From Rhodoplanes azumiensis (lineage in GTDB: Bacteria; Pseudomonadota; Alphaproteobacteria; Rhizobiales; Xanthobacteraceae), in NCBI RefSeq assembly GCF_042682915.1, contig NZ_JBHUIW010000018.1:1-64000 (forward strand): DNA of 64,000 bases, in the 5' to 3' direction. Positions 1 through 8,338 of this stretch are shown one piece after another. Position numbers and translations under genes: made by a program. Each line of letters begins with the position of its first letter. Positions within the stretch are counted from its first letter, which is position 1. Under the pieces are notes generated by a model, which did not search any database, was not told where the DNA came from, and saw nothing but the letters and a program-made list of their open reading frames with translations.

Positions 1-90
1 GCTCACCCGCCCAGGGAATCCCCCGGCGATTCAGCCACACCGAAAACCGCTCTAGCTCGCGTCCGTCCTGATCTTCCGGATTCCGACGTT
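1..90. other. Flank beyond the distal end of the CRISPR array
   Basis: Ninety bases precede the first repeat. They contain no copy of the repeat, not even a degenerate one, and no gene start or convincing coding frame. Because the array is read on the minus strand, this is the trailer side, where the oldest spacers lie. The interference genes of the system could lie further left, outside the window. Confidence 0.5.
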
Positions 91-1752
91 GCTTCAATGA
101 GGCCGCGGCTGTTTGGCCGCGGAAGTCCACGGCAACTGCTTCGGCGTACCGGACTATTCGCGTAAGCTTCAATGAGGCCGCGGCTGTTTGGCCGCGGAAG
201 TGCCGCTGCTCTGCATGGCGACGAACTCGGGCTCGGATCGGCTTCAATGAGGCCGCGGCTGTTTGGCCGCGGAAGTCTATCCACTCCCTGACTCTCATGA
301 ATATGAGATTATTATGCTTCAATGAGGCCGCGGCTGTTTGGCCGCGGAAGTGCCAAGTCCCTCGCGGCCGGCGAGACCGCCGCCGAGCGCTTCAATGAGG
401 CCGCGGCTGTTTGGCCGCGGAAGTCTCCTCGCCGTCCACCCCGCGACGCGGCTGATCGTCTACGCTTCAATGAGGCCGCGGCTGTTTGGCCGCGGAAGTC
501 GGAGCAGTTCGAACCGCGCGTGATGGCGCTGCTCGACGCTTCAATGAGGCCGCGGCTGTTTGGCCGCGGAAGTCCCGATCGTGAGAGCGTGCGCCGCGCG
601 GGCGGCGGTGCTTCAATGAGGCCGCGGCTGTTTGGCCGCGGAAGTCGTTCACGCTCCCCAGGATCGTGATCAGGCGCTCGGTGGTGCTTCAATGAGGCCG
701 CGGCTGTTTGGCCGCGGAAGTCGATCGGATTGGAAACGGGAGCTGAAGAACTCGAACGCTTCAATGAGGCCGCGGCTGTTTGGCCGCGGAAGTTCGACGA
801 TCTCGACCGCTATGCCTTCACGCTCGTCGGGCTTCAATGAGGCCGCGGCTGTTTGGCCGCGGAAGTCCTGCATCGACGACTGGGGTCCGCTGCTGCTGAT
901 CGAGCTTCAATGAGGCCGCGGCTGTTTGGCCGCGGAAGTGCCCTAGTTGCCTCAGCATGGGGGAACAAGAACAGTGGCGCTTCAATGAGGCCGCGGCTGT
1001 TTGGCCGCGGAAGTCTAGAATGAAAGAAAAGTCAATGGAAATTCTTGGTGGCTTCAATGAGGCCGCGGCTGTTTGGCCGCGGAAGTCAGGATGGGTGCCA
1101 AGGGCGTCGGCACACGCTTCTAGGCTTCAATGAGGCCGCGGCTGTTTGGCCGCGGAAGTCCCGGGTGACGCGGTCGTGCTCACGCCGCACGTTGCAGCTT
1201 CAATGAGGCCGCGGCTGTTTGGCCGCGGAAGTCCTCGCGGAGCGCGCGCACGACCGGCCAGCCGCACTCGCTTCAATGAGGCCGCGGCTGTTTGGCCGCG
1301 GAAGTCGCTATGGCCCGGACGCGGTGGTCGGCGTCGCCTACTTGCTTCAATGAGGCCGCGGCTGTTTGGCCGCGGAAGTCGAGAGACGCCGTGAACAAGA
1401 AGTCCCCGAACCCCATCGAGCTTCAATGAGGCCGCGGCTGTTTGGCCGCGGAAGTGTCTCGCTCGTGTAGACGTGCGGGTCGTCCTCGCCCTTGCTTCAA
1501 TGAGGCCGCGGCTGTTTGGCCGCGGAAGTGTTCGATGCTGGCGCTGCGCCACGACCTGATTTTGCAGAGCTTCAATGAGGCCGCGGCTGTTTGGCCGCGG
1601 AAGTCGCGGCCTCGACACGCTGGTTCAGCAGGGCCGCAACCTGCTTCAATGAGGCCGCGGCTGTTTGGCCGCGGAAGTCGTTCGTGCTTTCCGCGATCAT
1701 CACCATCGGTCGTCTCGCTTCAATGAGGCCGCGGCTGTTTGGCCGCGGAAGT
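91..1752 (-). CRISPR. CRISPR array, 23 repeats and 22 spacers, type I-U/I-G
   Basis: A 36-bp repeat occurs 23 times without a visible mismatch, at starts 91, 166, 241, 316, 389, 464, 538, 610, 686, 758, 831, 904, 979, 1051, 1124, 1197, 1270, 1344, 1420, 1494, 1569, 1643 and 1717. The 22 spacers are 36-40 bp and all different. On the minus strand the repeat contains CCGCGGC-CAAACA-GCCGCGG, a seven-base-pair stem with a six-base loop, and ends in CATTGAAGC, which resembles the ATTGAAAC-type 5' handle of type I crRNAs. This gives a minus-strand orientation, consistent with cas4-cas1 and cas2 lying upstream on that strand. The leader-proximal, newest end is therefore at 1752. Perfect repeat identity up to the distal end suggests an array that has not begun to decay. 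Spacer targets cannot be determined from the sequence alone. Confidence 0.97.
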
Positions 1753-1978
1753 CGGCCGGCTCGCAAGCCGCCGGGGCGGCTGGCGATTTCGAGCGGATCG
1801 CGAGCGCTCCGAAAAAAAGCCGCCCGGCGGCGGGCCGGAGGCTTCGATCCACGCTTCACGATGTCAAACAACCCTCGCTGGCGCAAGCGGATTTCGGCCT
1901 GCGAGCGCTCCCGGGGGGTTCGGCACCACCGCAGCGCTCGCGCGGCAGCGGCGGCTCCTCCCGCGACGCCGGCGAAAA
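1753..1978 (-). promoter_or_regulatory. CRISPR leader region
   Basis: These 226 bases separate the cas2 stop codon from the first (leader-proximal) repeat and are the only place for a leader. They are GC-rich like the surroundings, unlike the AT-rich leaders of many systems. No promoter hexamers can be assigned with confidence. The region contains a terminator-like hairpin (1812-1831), so a promoter for the pre-crRNA would be expected between about 1811 and 1753 if that hairpin works. The leader role is inferred from position only. Confidence 0.5.
1812..1831 (-). terminator. Intrinsic-terminator-like hairpin downstream of cas2
   Basis: Read on the minus strand, a GC stem GCCGC-CGG-GCGGC is followed directly by seven T residues. 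This is the classical layout of a rho-independent terminator, although the stem is only five base pairs. It lies about 150 bases after the cas2 stop and about 60 bases before the first repeat. It would separate cas transcription from array transcription. Confidence 0.55.
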
Positions 1979-2272
1979 CTATATCACCACGGCGGACCGC
2001 TGCACCGGCCGGAAGCTTTTCCCCAGGCTTTCCACCCGCGGGTCGATCTTGTCGGCGGGGCCGAGATCGAGGATCAGCACATGGTCGTGGTCGGCGCGGA
2101 TGACCTCCTCCAGCCGACGCGCCAGCTCGGCGCGGCGACGCGCCGTCAACCGGCACTGGAAGACCGAGAGCTGCAGCCACCGGCCGTAGCCGTTCATCAG
2201 CTTGAACACCCGGCGCCAGCGCTTCTCGTCGGCGATGTCGTAGGTGACGACGTAGAGCCGCTCGTCGATCAC
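1979..2272 (-). CDS. cas2: Cas2, CRISPR adaptation endoribonuclease-like subunit
   Basis: This 97-aa protein is the Cas2 partner of Cas1. Cas2 dimers bridge two Cas1 dimers to form the integrase that inserts new spacers at the leader end. The N-terminus LYVVTYDIADEKRWRRVFKL shows the ferredoxin-like beta-alpha start with the conserved Asp after VTYD, followed by GRWLQLSVFQC, which corresponds to the second strand. The start is a GTG at 2272, preceded by an AGGAGG Shine-Dalgarno about six bases away; no ATG fits. The length is normal for the family (90-100 aa). It follows the Cas4-Cas1 fusion on the same strand with a 131-base gap that holds a palindromic repeat, and it precedes the array. Its sole plausible role is in adaptation. 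Confidence 0.95.
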   Translation of the reverse strand: MIDERLYVVTYDIADEKRWRRVFKLMNGYGRWLQLSVFQCRLTARRRAELARRLEEVIRADHDHVLILDLGPADKIDPRVESLGKSFRPVQRSAVVI

Positions 2273-2343
2273 GATCCCCTCCTCGCGGGTGCGTGCCGGT
2301 TCGCCGCCGCCCCGGTCGCGTCGCGCGGTCCCCCTCCCCGCCC

Positions 2344-2363
2344 CTCCCCCGCACGCGGGGGAG
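2344..2363. repeat. REP-like palindrome between cas4-cas1 and cas2
   Basis: CTCCCCCGC and GCGGGGGAG form perfect nine-base arms around an AC loop, inside a longer run rich in CCCCTCC/GGGGAGG. Similar palindromes occur at 25876-26006 and 59485-59652. The element lies in the 131-base gap inside the adaptation operon. It may be a mobile repeat insertion or an mRNA-stabilising hairpin. Confidence 0.6.
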
Positions 2364-2403
2364 GGAGACGAGCCGAACGCGCCCTCCGTCCCCGGACCAG
2401 CCG

Positions 2404-4107
2404 TCACCGCACCAGATAGTGCGGATAGTCGTCGATCTCGCCGGCGAGATGGCGGGCGAGCAGACGTGCCTGCACCTCGAGCAACCGGCGCATCGCGACC
2501 CGGTAGCCGAACACCGGATGCGTCACCTCCTGGTCGAGGCGGCGCTCGTAGGCGGCGATGAAGGCGCGCTTGGCCGCCGGCTTCAGGGTCACGGCCGGAC
2601 CGGCGGCGGTGAAGCCGTCGGGCTTCACCTCGCCGTTGTTGATCACCTGGATGACGGTCGAGTCGGCGAGGATCGGCCGGAACGGCTCCATCATGTCGAG
2701 GGCGAGCGCGGCGCGGCCGAAGCGCGGCTTGTGATAGAAGCCGAGATAGGGATCGAAGCCGACACCCGACAGCACCGTGTGCCAGGTGCGGGTGAGCAGC
2801 GCGTAGCCGAAGGACAGCATCGCGTTGACCGGATCGGCCGGCGGACGCCGCGTGCGCTTCTCGAACGCGAACTGAGGAAATTTTTGCGCGGCGTCGCCGA
2901 GCATGGTGTCGAAGAGGCGAAAGTAGCGCGCCGCCGCCTCGCCTTCGAGGCCCAACAGCTCCGCCTCGGTCGGCGCGTGCAGGGCGCGGTCGGCGAGCCG
3001 CGCCATCGCCTCGAGCGCGCCGTCGCGCGCCGCCTCGTCGCCGGCCTTGAAGTTGCGGCGCAGGAACACGCGGGCGTTCCTGATCTTGGCGGCGACGAGC
3101 GTGCGCGCGAAGCCGAGCGCGCGACGCTCGTCGAAGGCGGCGCGATACTGGGCGATGCGGATATTGACGTTGCGGTGGCCGGTCGAGACCGTGTGGCCGA
3201 GCACCCAGCCGCCCGCCGACGCCCAGGTGACCGGGATTTCCTCGCGCAGCAGCGCCGTGACGGTCGGTCCCGTCACCGAGACGGGGCCGTGCAGCACCAG
3301 CTCGGAGACCTCGCCGATCGGCACCTCGGTCTTCACGTCGTCGGTCTCGATCACCAGCGTCTCGCCGGATTTGCGCACGCGCGCGCCCGGCTCCTGCACG
3401 TAGAGCGGCAGCGCCGCGTCGGCGGACGGGTTGAGCGGGCGCGGCGCCAGGCCCTTGCGGAAGAACGACACCTCGTCGGGCAGGCAGATGCCGGCGAGCG
3501 AGCACTTGGTGCATTTCGGGTTGTCGAGCAGCGGCGGCGGAAGCTTGCCGGCCGCGGCGGCGAGGCGGAGCTGGGAGATCGCCGTGCGGGTCTCGGCTCT
3601 CAGCTCGGCGTCGAGACCGATGCGCACGCGCTCGCGCGAGCCGGCGTACCAGATCGCGCCTTCGGTCACGCGATAGCCGGCGTCCTCCAGGATCAGCGCC
3701 TGGGCGCAGACCTGCACGCGCTCCGGCGCGTAGGCGCCTTCGGCGACATGCGGTCGTTTGCCCTTCTTGGTGTCGATCGGCGTGACGACGCCGTCCTCGC
3801 CCTCCACCAGATCCATCTTGGCGATGATGCCGAGCGTTTCGGACGCGAGCGTCACCGCGCGAACGGTGAAATCGGGCTTGTCGTCGACCGCCTCGGCGGC
3901 CGGCAACCTGCCGCCGCCGGCATCGACCCGCACATGGGCGCGCCGCCCCTCCTCGGTGTCACCGGAGTCGGCCCATTCCCCGTCCACCCACTCGAGGAAC
4001 GCAAGGCGCGGGCAAAAAACCCACTCGTTGACCATCCGCACCGGTACCAGCGGCGTCTCGGCCGTCGCCGGCGGCGCCGGCAGGTCGAAGGAGAGCTGGA
4101 TGGACAT
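2404..4107 (-). CDS. cas4-cas1: Cas4-Cas1 fusion protein (type I-U/I-G adaptation)
   Basis: This 567-aa protein joins two CRISPR adaptation proteins. The N-terminal Cas4 part (about residues 20-210) has the first iron-sulfur cysteine in FCPRLAFLEW (C32), a RecB-type nuclease core with a DTKKGKRP motif and a Q-x3-Q helix, and a closing cluster CTKCSLAGIC. The C-terminal Cas1 part (about 230-567) begins PLYVQEPGARV and carries the metal-site residues in GLEGEAAARYF (Glu), GFYHKPRFGR (His) and LALDMMEP (Asp/Glu). Natural Cas4-Cas1 fusions are typical of type I-U (I-G), in which Cas4 selects the PAM and trims prespacers before Cas1-Cas2 integration. The ATG at 4107 follows an AGGGGA Shine-Dalgarno; a GTG at 4146 is also in frame. 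Upstream there are only pseudogenes, not the cas3/cas8/cas7/cas5-cas6 genes normally found there. Confidence 0.95.
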   Translation of the reverse strand: MSIQLSFDLPAPPATAETPLVPVRMVNEWVFCPRLAFLEWVDGEWADSGDTEEGRRAHVRVDAGGGRLPAAEAVDDKPDFTVRAVTLASETLGIIAKMDLVEGEDGVVTPIDTKKGKRPHVAEGAYAPERVQVCAQALILEDAGYRVTEGAIWYAGSRERVRIGLDAELRAETRTAISQLRLAAAAGKLPPPLLDNPKCTKCSLAGICLPDEVSFFRKGLAPRPLNPSADAALPLYVQEPGARVRKSGETLVIETDDVKTEVPIGEVSELVLHGPVSVTGPTVTALLREEIPVTWASAGGWVLGHTVSTGHRNVNIRIAQYRAAFDERRALGFARTLVAAKIRNARVFLRRNFKAGDEAARDGALEAMARLADRALHAPTEAELLGLEGEAAARYFRLFDTMLGDAAQKFPQFAFEKRTRRPPADPVNAMLSFGYALLTRTWHTVLSGVGFDPYLGFYHKPRFGRAALALDMMEPFRPILADSTVIQVINNGEVKPDGFTAAGPAVTLKPAAKRAFIAAYERRLDQEVTHPVFGYRVAMRRLLEVQARLLARHLAGEIDDYPHYLVR

Positions 4108-4190
4108 GATGCATCCCCTGGGTTGCGCCAACATCTCGATCGTCACTTAGACGAGAGGCATCGAGGCTGTCCAGAGAGCGATCGTCTCGC

Positions 4191-4402
4191 GACCTTGCGG
4201 ATCCGGCGACCGCGATCGAGCACCACATGGAGAACCGGGGCCGGCGCCGCGTGATCTCGTCCCGTTCAACGGCGGCCGCAACCGCGTCTACGCGGTACTG
4301 TCACGCAAGCGCCCGTTGACGCTCGCCATGGTTCGCCGCCGGCATGAAGGCCTCGGCATTCCAGCCGAACCGCCGATCGAGGGGGGTGGGAAGGCGGGGT
4401 GA
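4191..4402 (+). pseudogene. HigA-type antitoxin remnant, frameshifted
   Basis: Two overlapping frames together give the core of a HigA-type helix-turn-helix antitoxin. The first reads DPATAIEHHMENRGRRR, like the family's DPVEAIRFRMEQRG. A one-base shift near 4250 leads into RDLVPFNGGRNRVYAVLSR and then KRPLTLAMVRRRHEGLGIPA, the conserved second half of the HTH domain, ending at a TGA at 4400-4402. The N-terminal part of the family (about 30 residues) and any HigB toxin gene are not visible nearby. The frame change and missing start make a functional product unlikely. Family assignment is from remembered sequence patterns. Confidence 0.7.
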
Positions 4403-4549
4403 GACGGGGAGCCGAGGCCCCCGCTCTCCGAACGGCGCCTCGCAGGCGGAAGGCGTGCTCGGTTCACCGAGACGGTGTCGGCCATCGGCGTCGGGAGCCG
4501 GCGCCGCCTGACGACCCCACGCCCGAGTTCGGACGGCACGGTCGAACTC

Positions 4550-4866
4550 TGGAATTCGACTGTCGCCACGACAGGACGAAGAACGACGTCGACCTGATGT
4601 CGAACTGCCAGCCCGGCTTCCGGGCGATGGCCGGCACGCGCGGAAACGTTGGGCGATTCCATGGAACCGAACTGCAAGATCACCCGAGAGCCCGTGTTCC
4701 CCGGACGCTCGATGACGACGCGCTCGTCCAGCAGGACGCGCGGGGTCCGCGCCGCCGACACCCGTAAGATCACGTCGTTCTCGTGAAGCACCTTGCAGTG
4801 CTTCGGGCCGTGAAGCAGCGCCGGGGAAGCACTGGTGGGGTCCGAGGGCGGGAACACGGCGGTCAC
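4550..4866 (-). pseudogene. kup: Kup potassium transporter C-terminal remnant
   Basis: On the minus strand, one frame reads TAVFPPSDPTSASPALLHG then PKHCKVLHENDVILRV, which matches the start of the cytoplasmic C-terminal domain of Kup (TrkD) transporters (TAVFLTSDPxxxPxALLHNLKHNKVLHE). It continues TPRVLLDERVVIERPGN and VILQFGSMESPNV, the family's RVVLRFGFMExPNVP. After a frame change it reads FDIRSTSFFVLS, like Kup's FDIMSTSFFLSR. The membrane domain (about 450 residues), the start and the end are absent. The fragment begins directly downstream of kdpE. It is a dead potassium-uptake gene next to the active Kdp operon. Confidence 0.72.
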
Positions 4867-4904
4867 GGGGCACGCGATGCGGTGGCCTCCCAGCCGCCCC
4901 CGTG

Positions 4905-5588
4905 TCAGGGGCCGCGCAGCCGATAGCCGATGCCGGTCTCGGTCAGGATGTGACGAGGCTGCTCGGGATCGGCCTCGATCTTCTGTCGAAGCTGGCGCAC
5001 GTACACGCGCAGGTATTGAGCGTCGGTGTGCTCGTCCCACAGCTCGCCGAGCAGATACTTGTGGGTCAGCACCTTGCCGGCATGGAGCACGAGGAGGCGC
5101 AGGAGATCGTACTCCTTGGGCGACAGCTTCACGTCGCGCTCTCCGACACGCACGATGCGGCGGACGAGATCGACGCTGAGATCCCCTGCCCGGAACACCG
5201 GCCGCTCGCCTTGCACCTGCAACTGATGACGCATCGCGGCCCGCATGCGCGCCAGCAACTCTTCCATGCCGAACGGCTTCGTCACGTAATCGTCCGCCCC
5301 GAGGTCGAGCGCCTCCACCTTGCCGGCCTCGTCGTCGCGGCTCGACAGGATGACGATCGGGATGCGCTCGTTGCGTCCCCGAATCGCGCGGAGAAGCTCG
5401 AGGCCGGTGATGTCGGGCAGACCCAGATCGAGAAGAACCAGGTCGGGATTCTCGGCGAGCATCGTCAACGCCGTCTTTCCGTTCGGCGCTTCGAGAACGT
5501 CGTAGCCCTGCGTCCCCAACCCCATTCGCAAGAGCTTGCGGATCGGCGGCTCGTCGTCGATCACCAGCACCTTGATGCCGGCGCTCAT
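4905..5588 (-). CDS. kdpE: KdpE, potassium-responsive response regulator
   Basis: This 227-aa OmpR/PhoB-class regulator activates kdpFABC when phosphorylated by KdpD. The receiver domain (about 5-120) starts KVLVIDDEPPIRKLL with the acidic pair, has the phospho-acceptor Asp in DLVLLDLGLPD and the conserved Lys in DYVTKPFGMEELLARM. The C-terminal winged-helix domain (about 130-225) includes VKLSPKEYDLLRLL, the positioning LTHKYLLGELW and the recognition region YLRVYVRQLRQKIE. Length matches the family (about 225-230). Its ATG overlaps the kdpD stop by four bases (ATGA), which indicates translational coupling. It is the last gene of the operon. The kup remnant begins about 40 bases downstream. 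Confidence 0.96.
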   Translation of the reverse strand: MSAGIKVLVIDDEPPIRKLLRMGLGTQGYDVLEAPNGKTALTMLAENPDLVLLDLGLPDITGLELLRAIRGRNERIPIVILSSRDDEAGKVEALDLGADDYVTKPFGMEELLARMRAAMRHQLQVQGERPVFRAGDLSVDLVRRIVRVGERDVKLSPKEYDLLRLLVLHAGKVLTHKYLLGELWDEHTDAQYLRVYVRQLRQKIEADPEQPRHILTETGIGYRLRGP

Positions 5589-8308
5589 GCGGCGGACTCC
5601 AACGTCCTGGCGCCGATCCGGACCGGCAGCGTGATCGTCAGCACGGCGCCGGGCCGATCGATGCGGTTGGCCGCCGTGAGCGTCCCGTGCATGGCCTCGA
5701 CGAAGCCTCGGGCGATCGCCAATCCGAGGCCGGTGCCGGCGCGCACATGGTCCCCCTTGTTGACACGGAAGAACTTGTCGAAGACGCGCTCGAGGTCGGG
5801 TTCGGGAATGCCGGGCCCTTCGTCCATCAGTCGGACGAGGACGGTCCGGTCCACCCGGCCGGCTTCGATGCGGATGCGGGATCCCTCGGCCGTGTACTTC
5901 GCAGCGTTGTCGAGCAGGTTGAACAGCGCCTGCTCGAGCAGCACCGGGTCGACGTCGAGCATCGGCAAGTCGGACTGGAGGTCCACTTCGACCGAATGGC
6001 GTGCCAAGATCTTTCCCGCGCGGCGGAGCACGCTTCCGACGATGTCGGCGAGGTCGTGGGGAGCGCTGTTCGGCACGATCGCACCGGATTCGAGCTTCGT
6101 CATGTCGAGCAGGTTGGCGATGAAGCGATTGAGCCGCTCGGACTCGTCGACGATGGTGGCCAGCAGCTCGGTCTTCTGGCCCTCGCTCAACGAGCCGCCC
6201 AGCTCCCGCAGCGCGCCGGCCGCGCCCAGCACCGCGGCGAGCGGCGTCTTGAGATCGTGCGAGATCGAGGTGAGCAGCGCCTGGCGGAGACGGTCCGCCT
6301 CGATGGTGCGCTTGGCGTTGTCCATCGCCTCGACGAGATTCACCCGCTCGATCGCGAGCGCGCCCTGGTCGATCAGGGCGTCGAGCAGGCGCCGCTCGTC
6401 GGGGGTGAGCAGGGGCCCGGTTCGGTCGCTGTCGATGCCGATCACGCCGACGATCCCGCGGCCGGTCCTCATCGGCAGGAACAGGCGGGTGGCCCCCGGA
6501 AGCGTTTCGGAGCTGCGCCCCGCCGGACGGTTGCTCTCCCACGCCCATTTGGCGGCGGCGAGATCCTTGTCGCCGAGCGTATCCTCGGGAGGATAGCCGG
6601 CCTTGACCGCGATCGTGGAGCCTTCCGGCAGAAGTACCACCACGCGCACCCGGAGCATCAGCGCGACCTGGTAGACGGTCGCCCACAGCACGTCGTCCAG
6701 GGTGCCGACCCCGGCGAGCTTGCGGCTGAAGCTGTAGAGCTGCTCGGTGTCGCGGGCGCGGTCCATCGCGGCGACCGCCTGGCTCCGGACACGTCCGGCG
6801 ACATGCGATACGAGGATCGCCAGCACGGTGAAGAACAGGAAAGCCGCGACGTTGGTCGGGTCGGCGATGGTGAAGGTGTGGAGGGGCGGGAGGAAGAAGA
6901 AGTTGTAGCAGAGCGAGGCCGCCATGCTGGCGATCAGCGACGGAATCAAGCCGCGCGCGACCGCGACACCGACGACGGCCGTCAGAAAGACGAGGTCGAT
7001 GGTCTCGACCCCGACCCACGGGCGAATCAGGATCCCGGCACCGAGCGCCACGGCGACCGCGGCGAGGGCCGACGCATAGCCCATCCAGTCGCGCCCCGCC
7101 CGTCGCCGGCTCGTCTTCACCGTCTTCTGCGGGATCGGATCGCCGGCGATGTCGTCGCCCGCGATGACGTGCACGCTGATGTTGCCCGCACGGCGAACGA
7201 GGTCGTGGACCACCGAGCCGTACACGATCTCGTGCCATCGCGTCCGCGACGACTTTCCGACCACGATCTGGGTGACGTTGTTGGCGTGCGCCCAGGACAC
7301 GATGTCGTCGGCGATTCGCTTGTCGCTGCGCGGGATCGTCGCCGTCTCGCCGTCGAGCGTCTGCGCGAGGCGCAGCGTGTCGGCGATGCGATCACGCTGC
7401 ACGTCGTCGAGCCGATGGCTCCGATGGCTTTCGATGTGGAGCGCGGTGAACGGGCCACGCAGCCGATCCGCGAGCCGCTTGCCGTAACGCACAAGACCGG
7501 CCGACCGCGGATCCTCCGAGATACAGACCAGAACGCGCTCGCCGGCCGGCCACGGCCCCGGAATGGCGCGCGCTTTCATCTGGCTGAGCAGTTGCTCGTC
7601 GACCCGCTCGGCGGTGCGGCGCAGCGCGAGCTCGCGCAGCGCGGTCAGGTTCGCCGGCGAGAAGAAATGCTCCAACGCACGCTCGGCCTGCTTGGGGACG
7701 TAGACCTTGCCTTCCTTGAGACGCTGGATCAGGTCGTCCGGCGTGAGGTCGATCAGCTCGATCGCGTCGGCCCGGTCGAACACCGAGTCGGGGATCGTCT
7801 CGCGCACCCGCACGCCGGTGATCTGGGCGACGACGTCGTTCAGGCTCTCCACATGCTGCACGTTGACGGTCGTGAAGACGTCGATGCCGGCGTCCAGCAG
7901 TTCCGCGACGTCGAGGTGACGCTTCGGGTGCCGGCTTCCCGGCGCGTTGGTGTGGGCCAGCTCGTCGACGAGCACGAGCCGCGGCCGGCGCGACAGGATG
8001 GCGTCGAGGTCCATCTCGTCGAGAGTCTGGCCTCGGTACTCCATCCGCTTGCGCGGGATCACCTCGAGGCCGTCGAGCAGCGCCTGCGTCTCGACGCGGC
8101 CGTGGGTCTCGACCACTCCGACGACGACGTCGATGCCTTGGCGCAGCTTCGCGCGGGCACTCTGCAGCATCTCGTAGGTCTTGCCGACCCCCGGGGCCGC
8201 GCCGACGAAAATCTTCAGCCGGCCGACGCCCGCCTCTTCGCGGCGGGCCGCGTCGAGCAGGGCGTCGGGCGAAGGTCGCTGGGTCGGGTCGCGCCGGTTG
8301 TCCGCCAT
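5585..8308 (-). CDS. kdpD: KdpD, potassium/turgor sensor histidine kinase
   Basis: This 907-aa inner-membrane sensor senses low potassium and controls KdpE. Domains in order: the KdpD N-terminal domain with Walker A GAAPGVGKT and the VDELAHTNAPGSRHPKR segment (about 30-240); a universal-stress-protein-like domain (about 255-375); four closely spaced transmembrane helices (about 405-505); a GAF-like domain (about 520-650); then the kinase core with the phospho-acceptor His in SISHDLKTPLAAV (about 680) and an HATPase domain with N box NLLDNAAKYTAEG and G boxes DEGPGIP and GTGLGLAIARGF. Length agrees with the family (about 895). It lies 30 bases after kdpC and overlaps kdpE. Nothing essential appears to be missing. 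Confidence 0.96.
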   Translation of the reverse strand: MADNRRDPTQRPSPDALLDAARREEAGVGRLKIFVGAAPGVGKTYEMLQSARAKLRQGIDVVVGVVETHGRVETQALLDGLEVIPRKRMEYRGQTLDEMDLDAILSRRPRLVLVDELAHTNAPGSRHPKRHLDVAELLDAGIDVFTTVNVQHVESLNDVVAQITGVRVRETIPDSVFDRADAIELIDLTPDDLIQRLKEGKVYVPKQAERALEHFFSPANLTALRELALRRTAERVDEQLLSQMKARAIPGPWPAGERVLVCISEDPRSAGLVRYGKRLADRLRGPFTALHIESHRSHRLDDVQRDRIADTLRLAQTLDGETATIPRSDKRIADDIVSWAHANNVTQIVVGKSSRTRWHEIVYGSVVHDLVRRAGNISVHVIAGDDIAGDPIPQKTVKTSRRRAGRDWMGYASALAAVAVALGAGILIRPWVGVETIDLVFLTAVVGVAVARGLIPSLIASMAASLCYNFFFLPPLHTFTIADPTNVAAFLFFTVLAILVSHVAGRVRSQAVAAMDRARDTEQLYSFSRKLAGVGTLDDVLWATVYQVALMLRVRVVVLLPEGSTIAVKAGYPPEDTLGDKDLAAAKWAWESNRPAGRSSETLPGATRLFLPMRTGRGIVGVIGIDSDRTGPLLTPDERRLLDALIDQGALAIERVNLVEAMDNAKRTIEADRLRQALLTSISHDLKTPLAAVLGAAGALRELGGSLSEGQKTELLATIVDESERLNRFIANLLDMTKLESGAIVPNSAPHDLADIVGSVLRRAGKILARHSVEVDLQSDLPMLDVDPVLLEQALFNLLDNAAKYTAEGSRIRIEAGRVDRTVLVRLMDEGPGIPEPDLERVFDKFFRVNKGDHVRAGTGLGLAIARGFVEAMHGTLTAANRIDRPGAVLTITLPVRIGARTLESAA

Positions 8309-8338
8309 GGCCGGATCATATCACCTCGGTCGGCCGGG

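Noticed and set aside
3..1755. Many open frames in all six frames through the CRISPR array
   Set aside because: The repeat is 36 bases, a multiple of three, and lacks stops in several frames, so it creates artificial repeated proteins. None has a ribosome-binding site or protein-like spacer parts.
1841..1855. A sequence close to GCTTCGATCCACGC in the leader, similar to the end of type I-C repeats
   Set aside because: It is a single short match, not flanked by further copies, and differs at two positions. Chance similarity is likely.
4288..5040. A 250-aa minus-strand open frame over the kup remnant
   Set aside because: Only part of it resembles Kup; the rest runs into kdpE antisense frames. 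It is better described as a frameshifted pseudogene.
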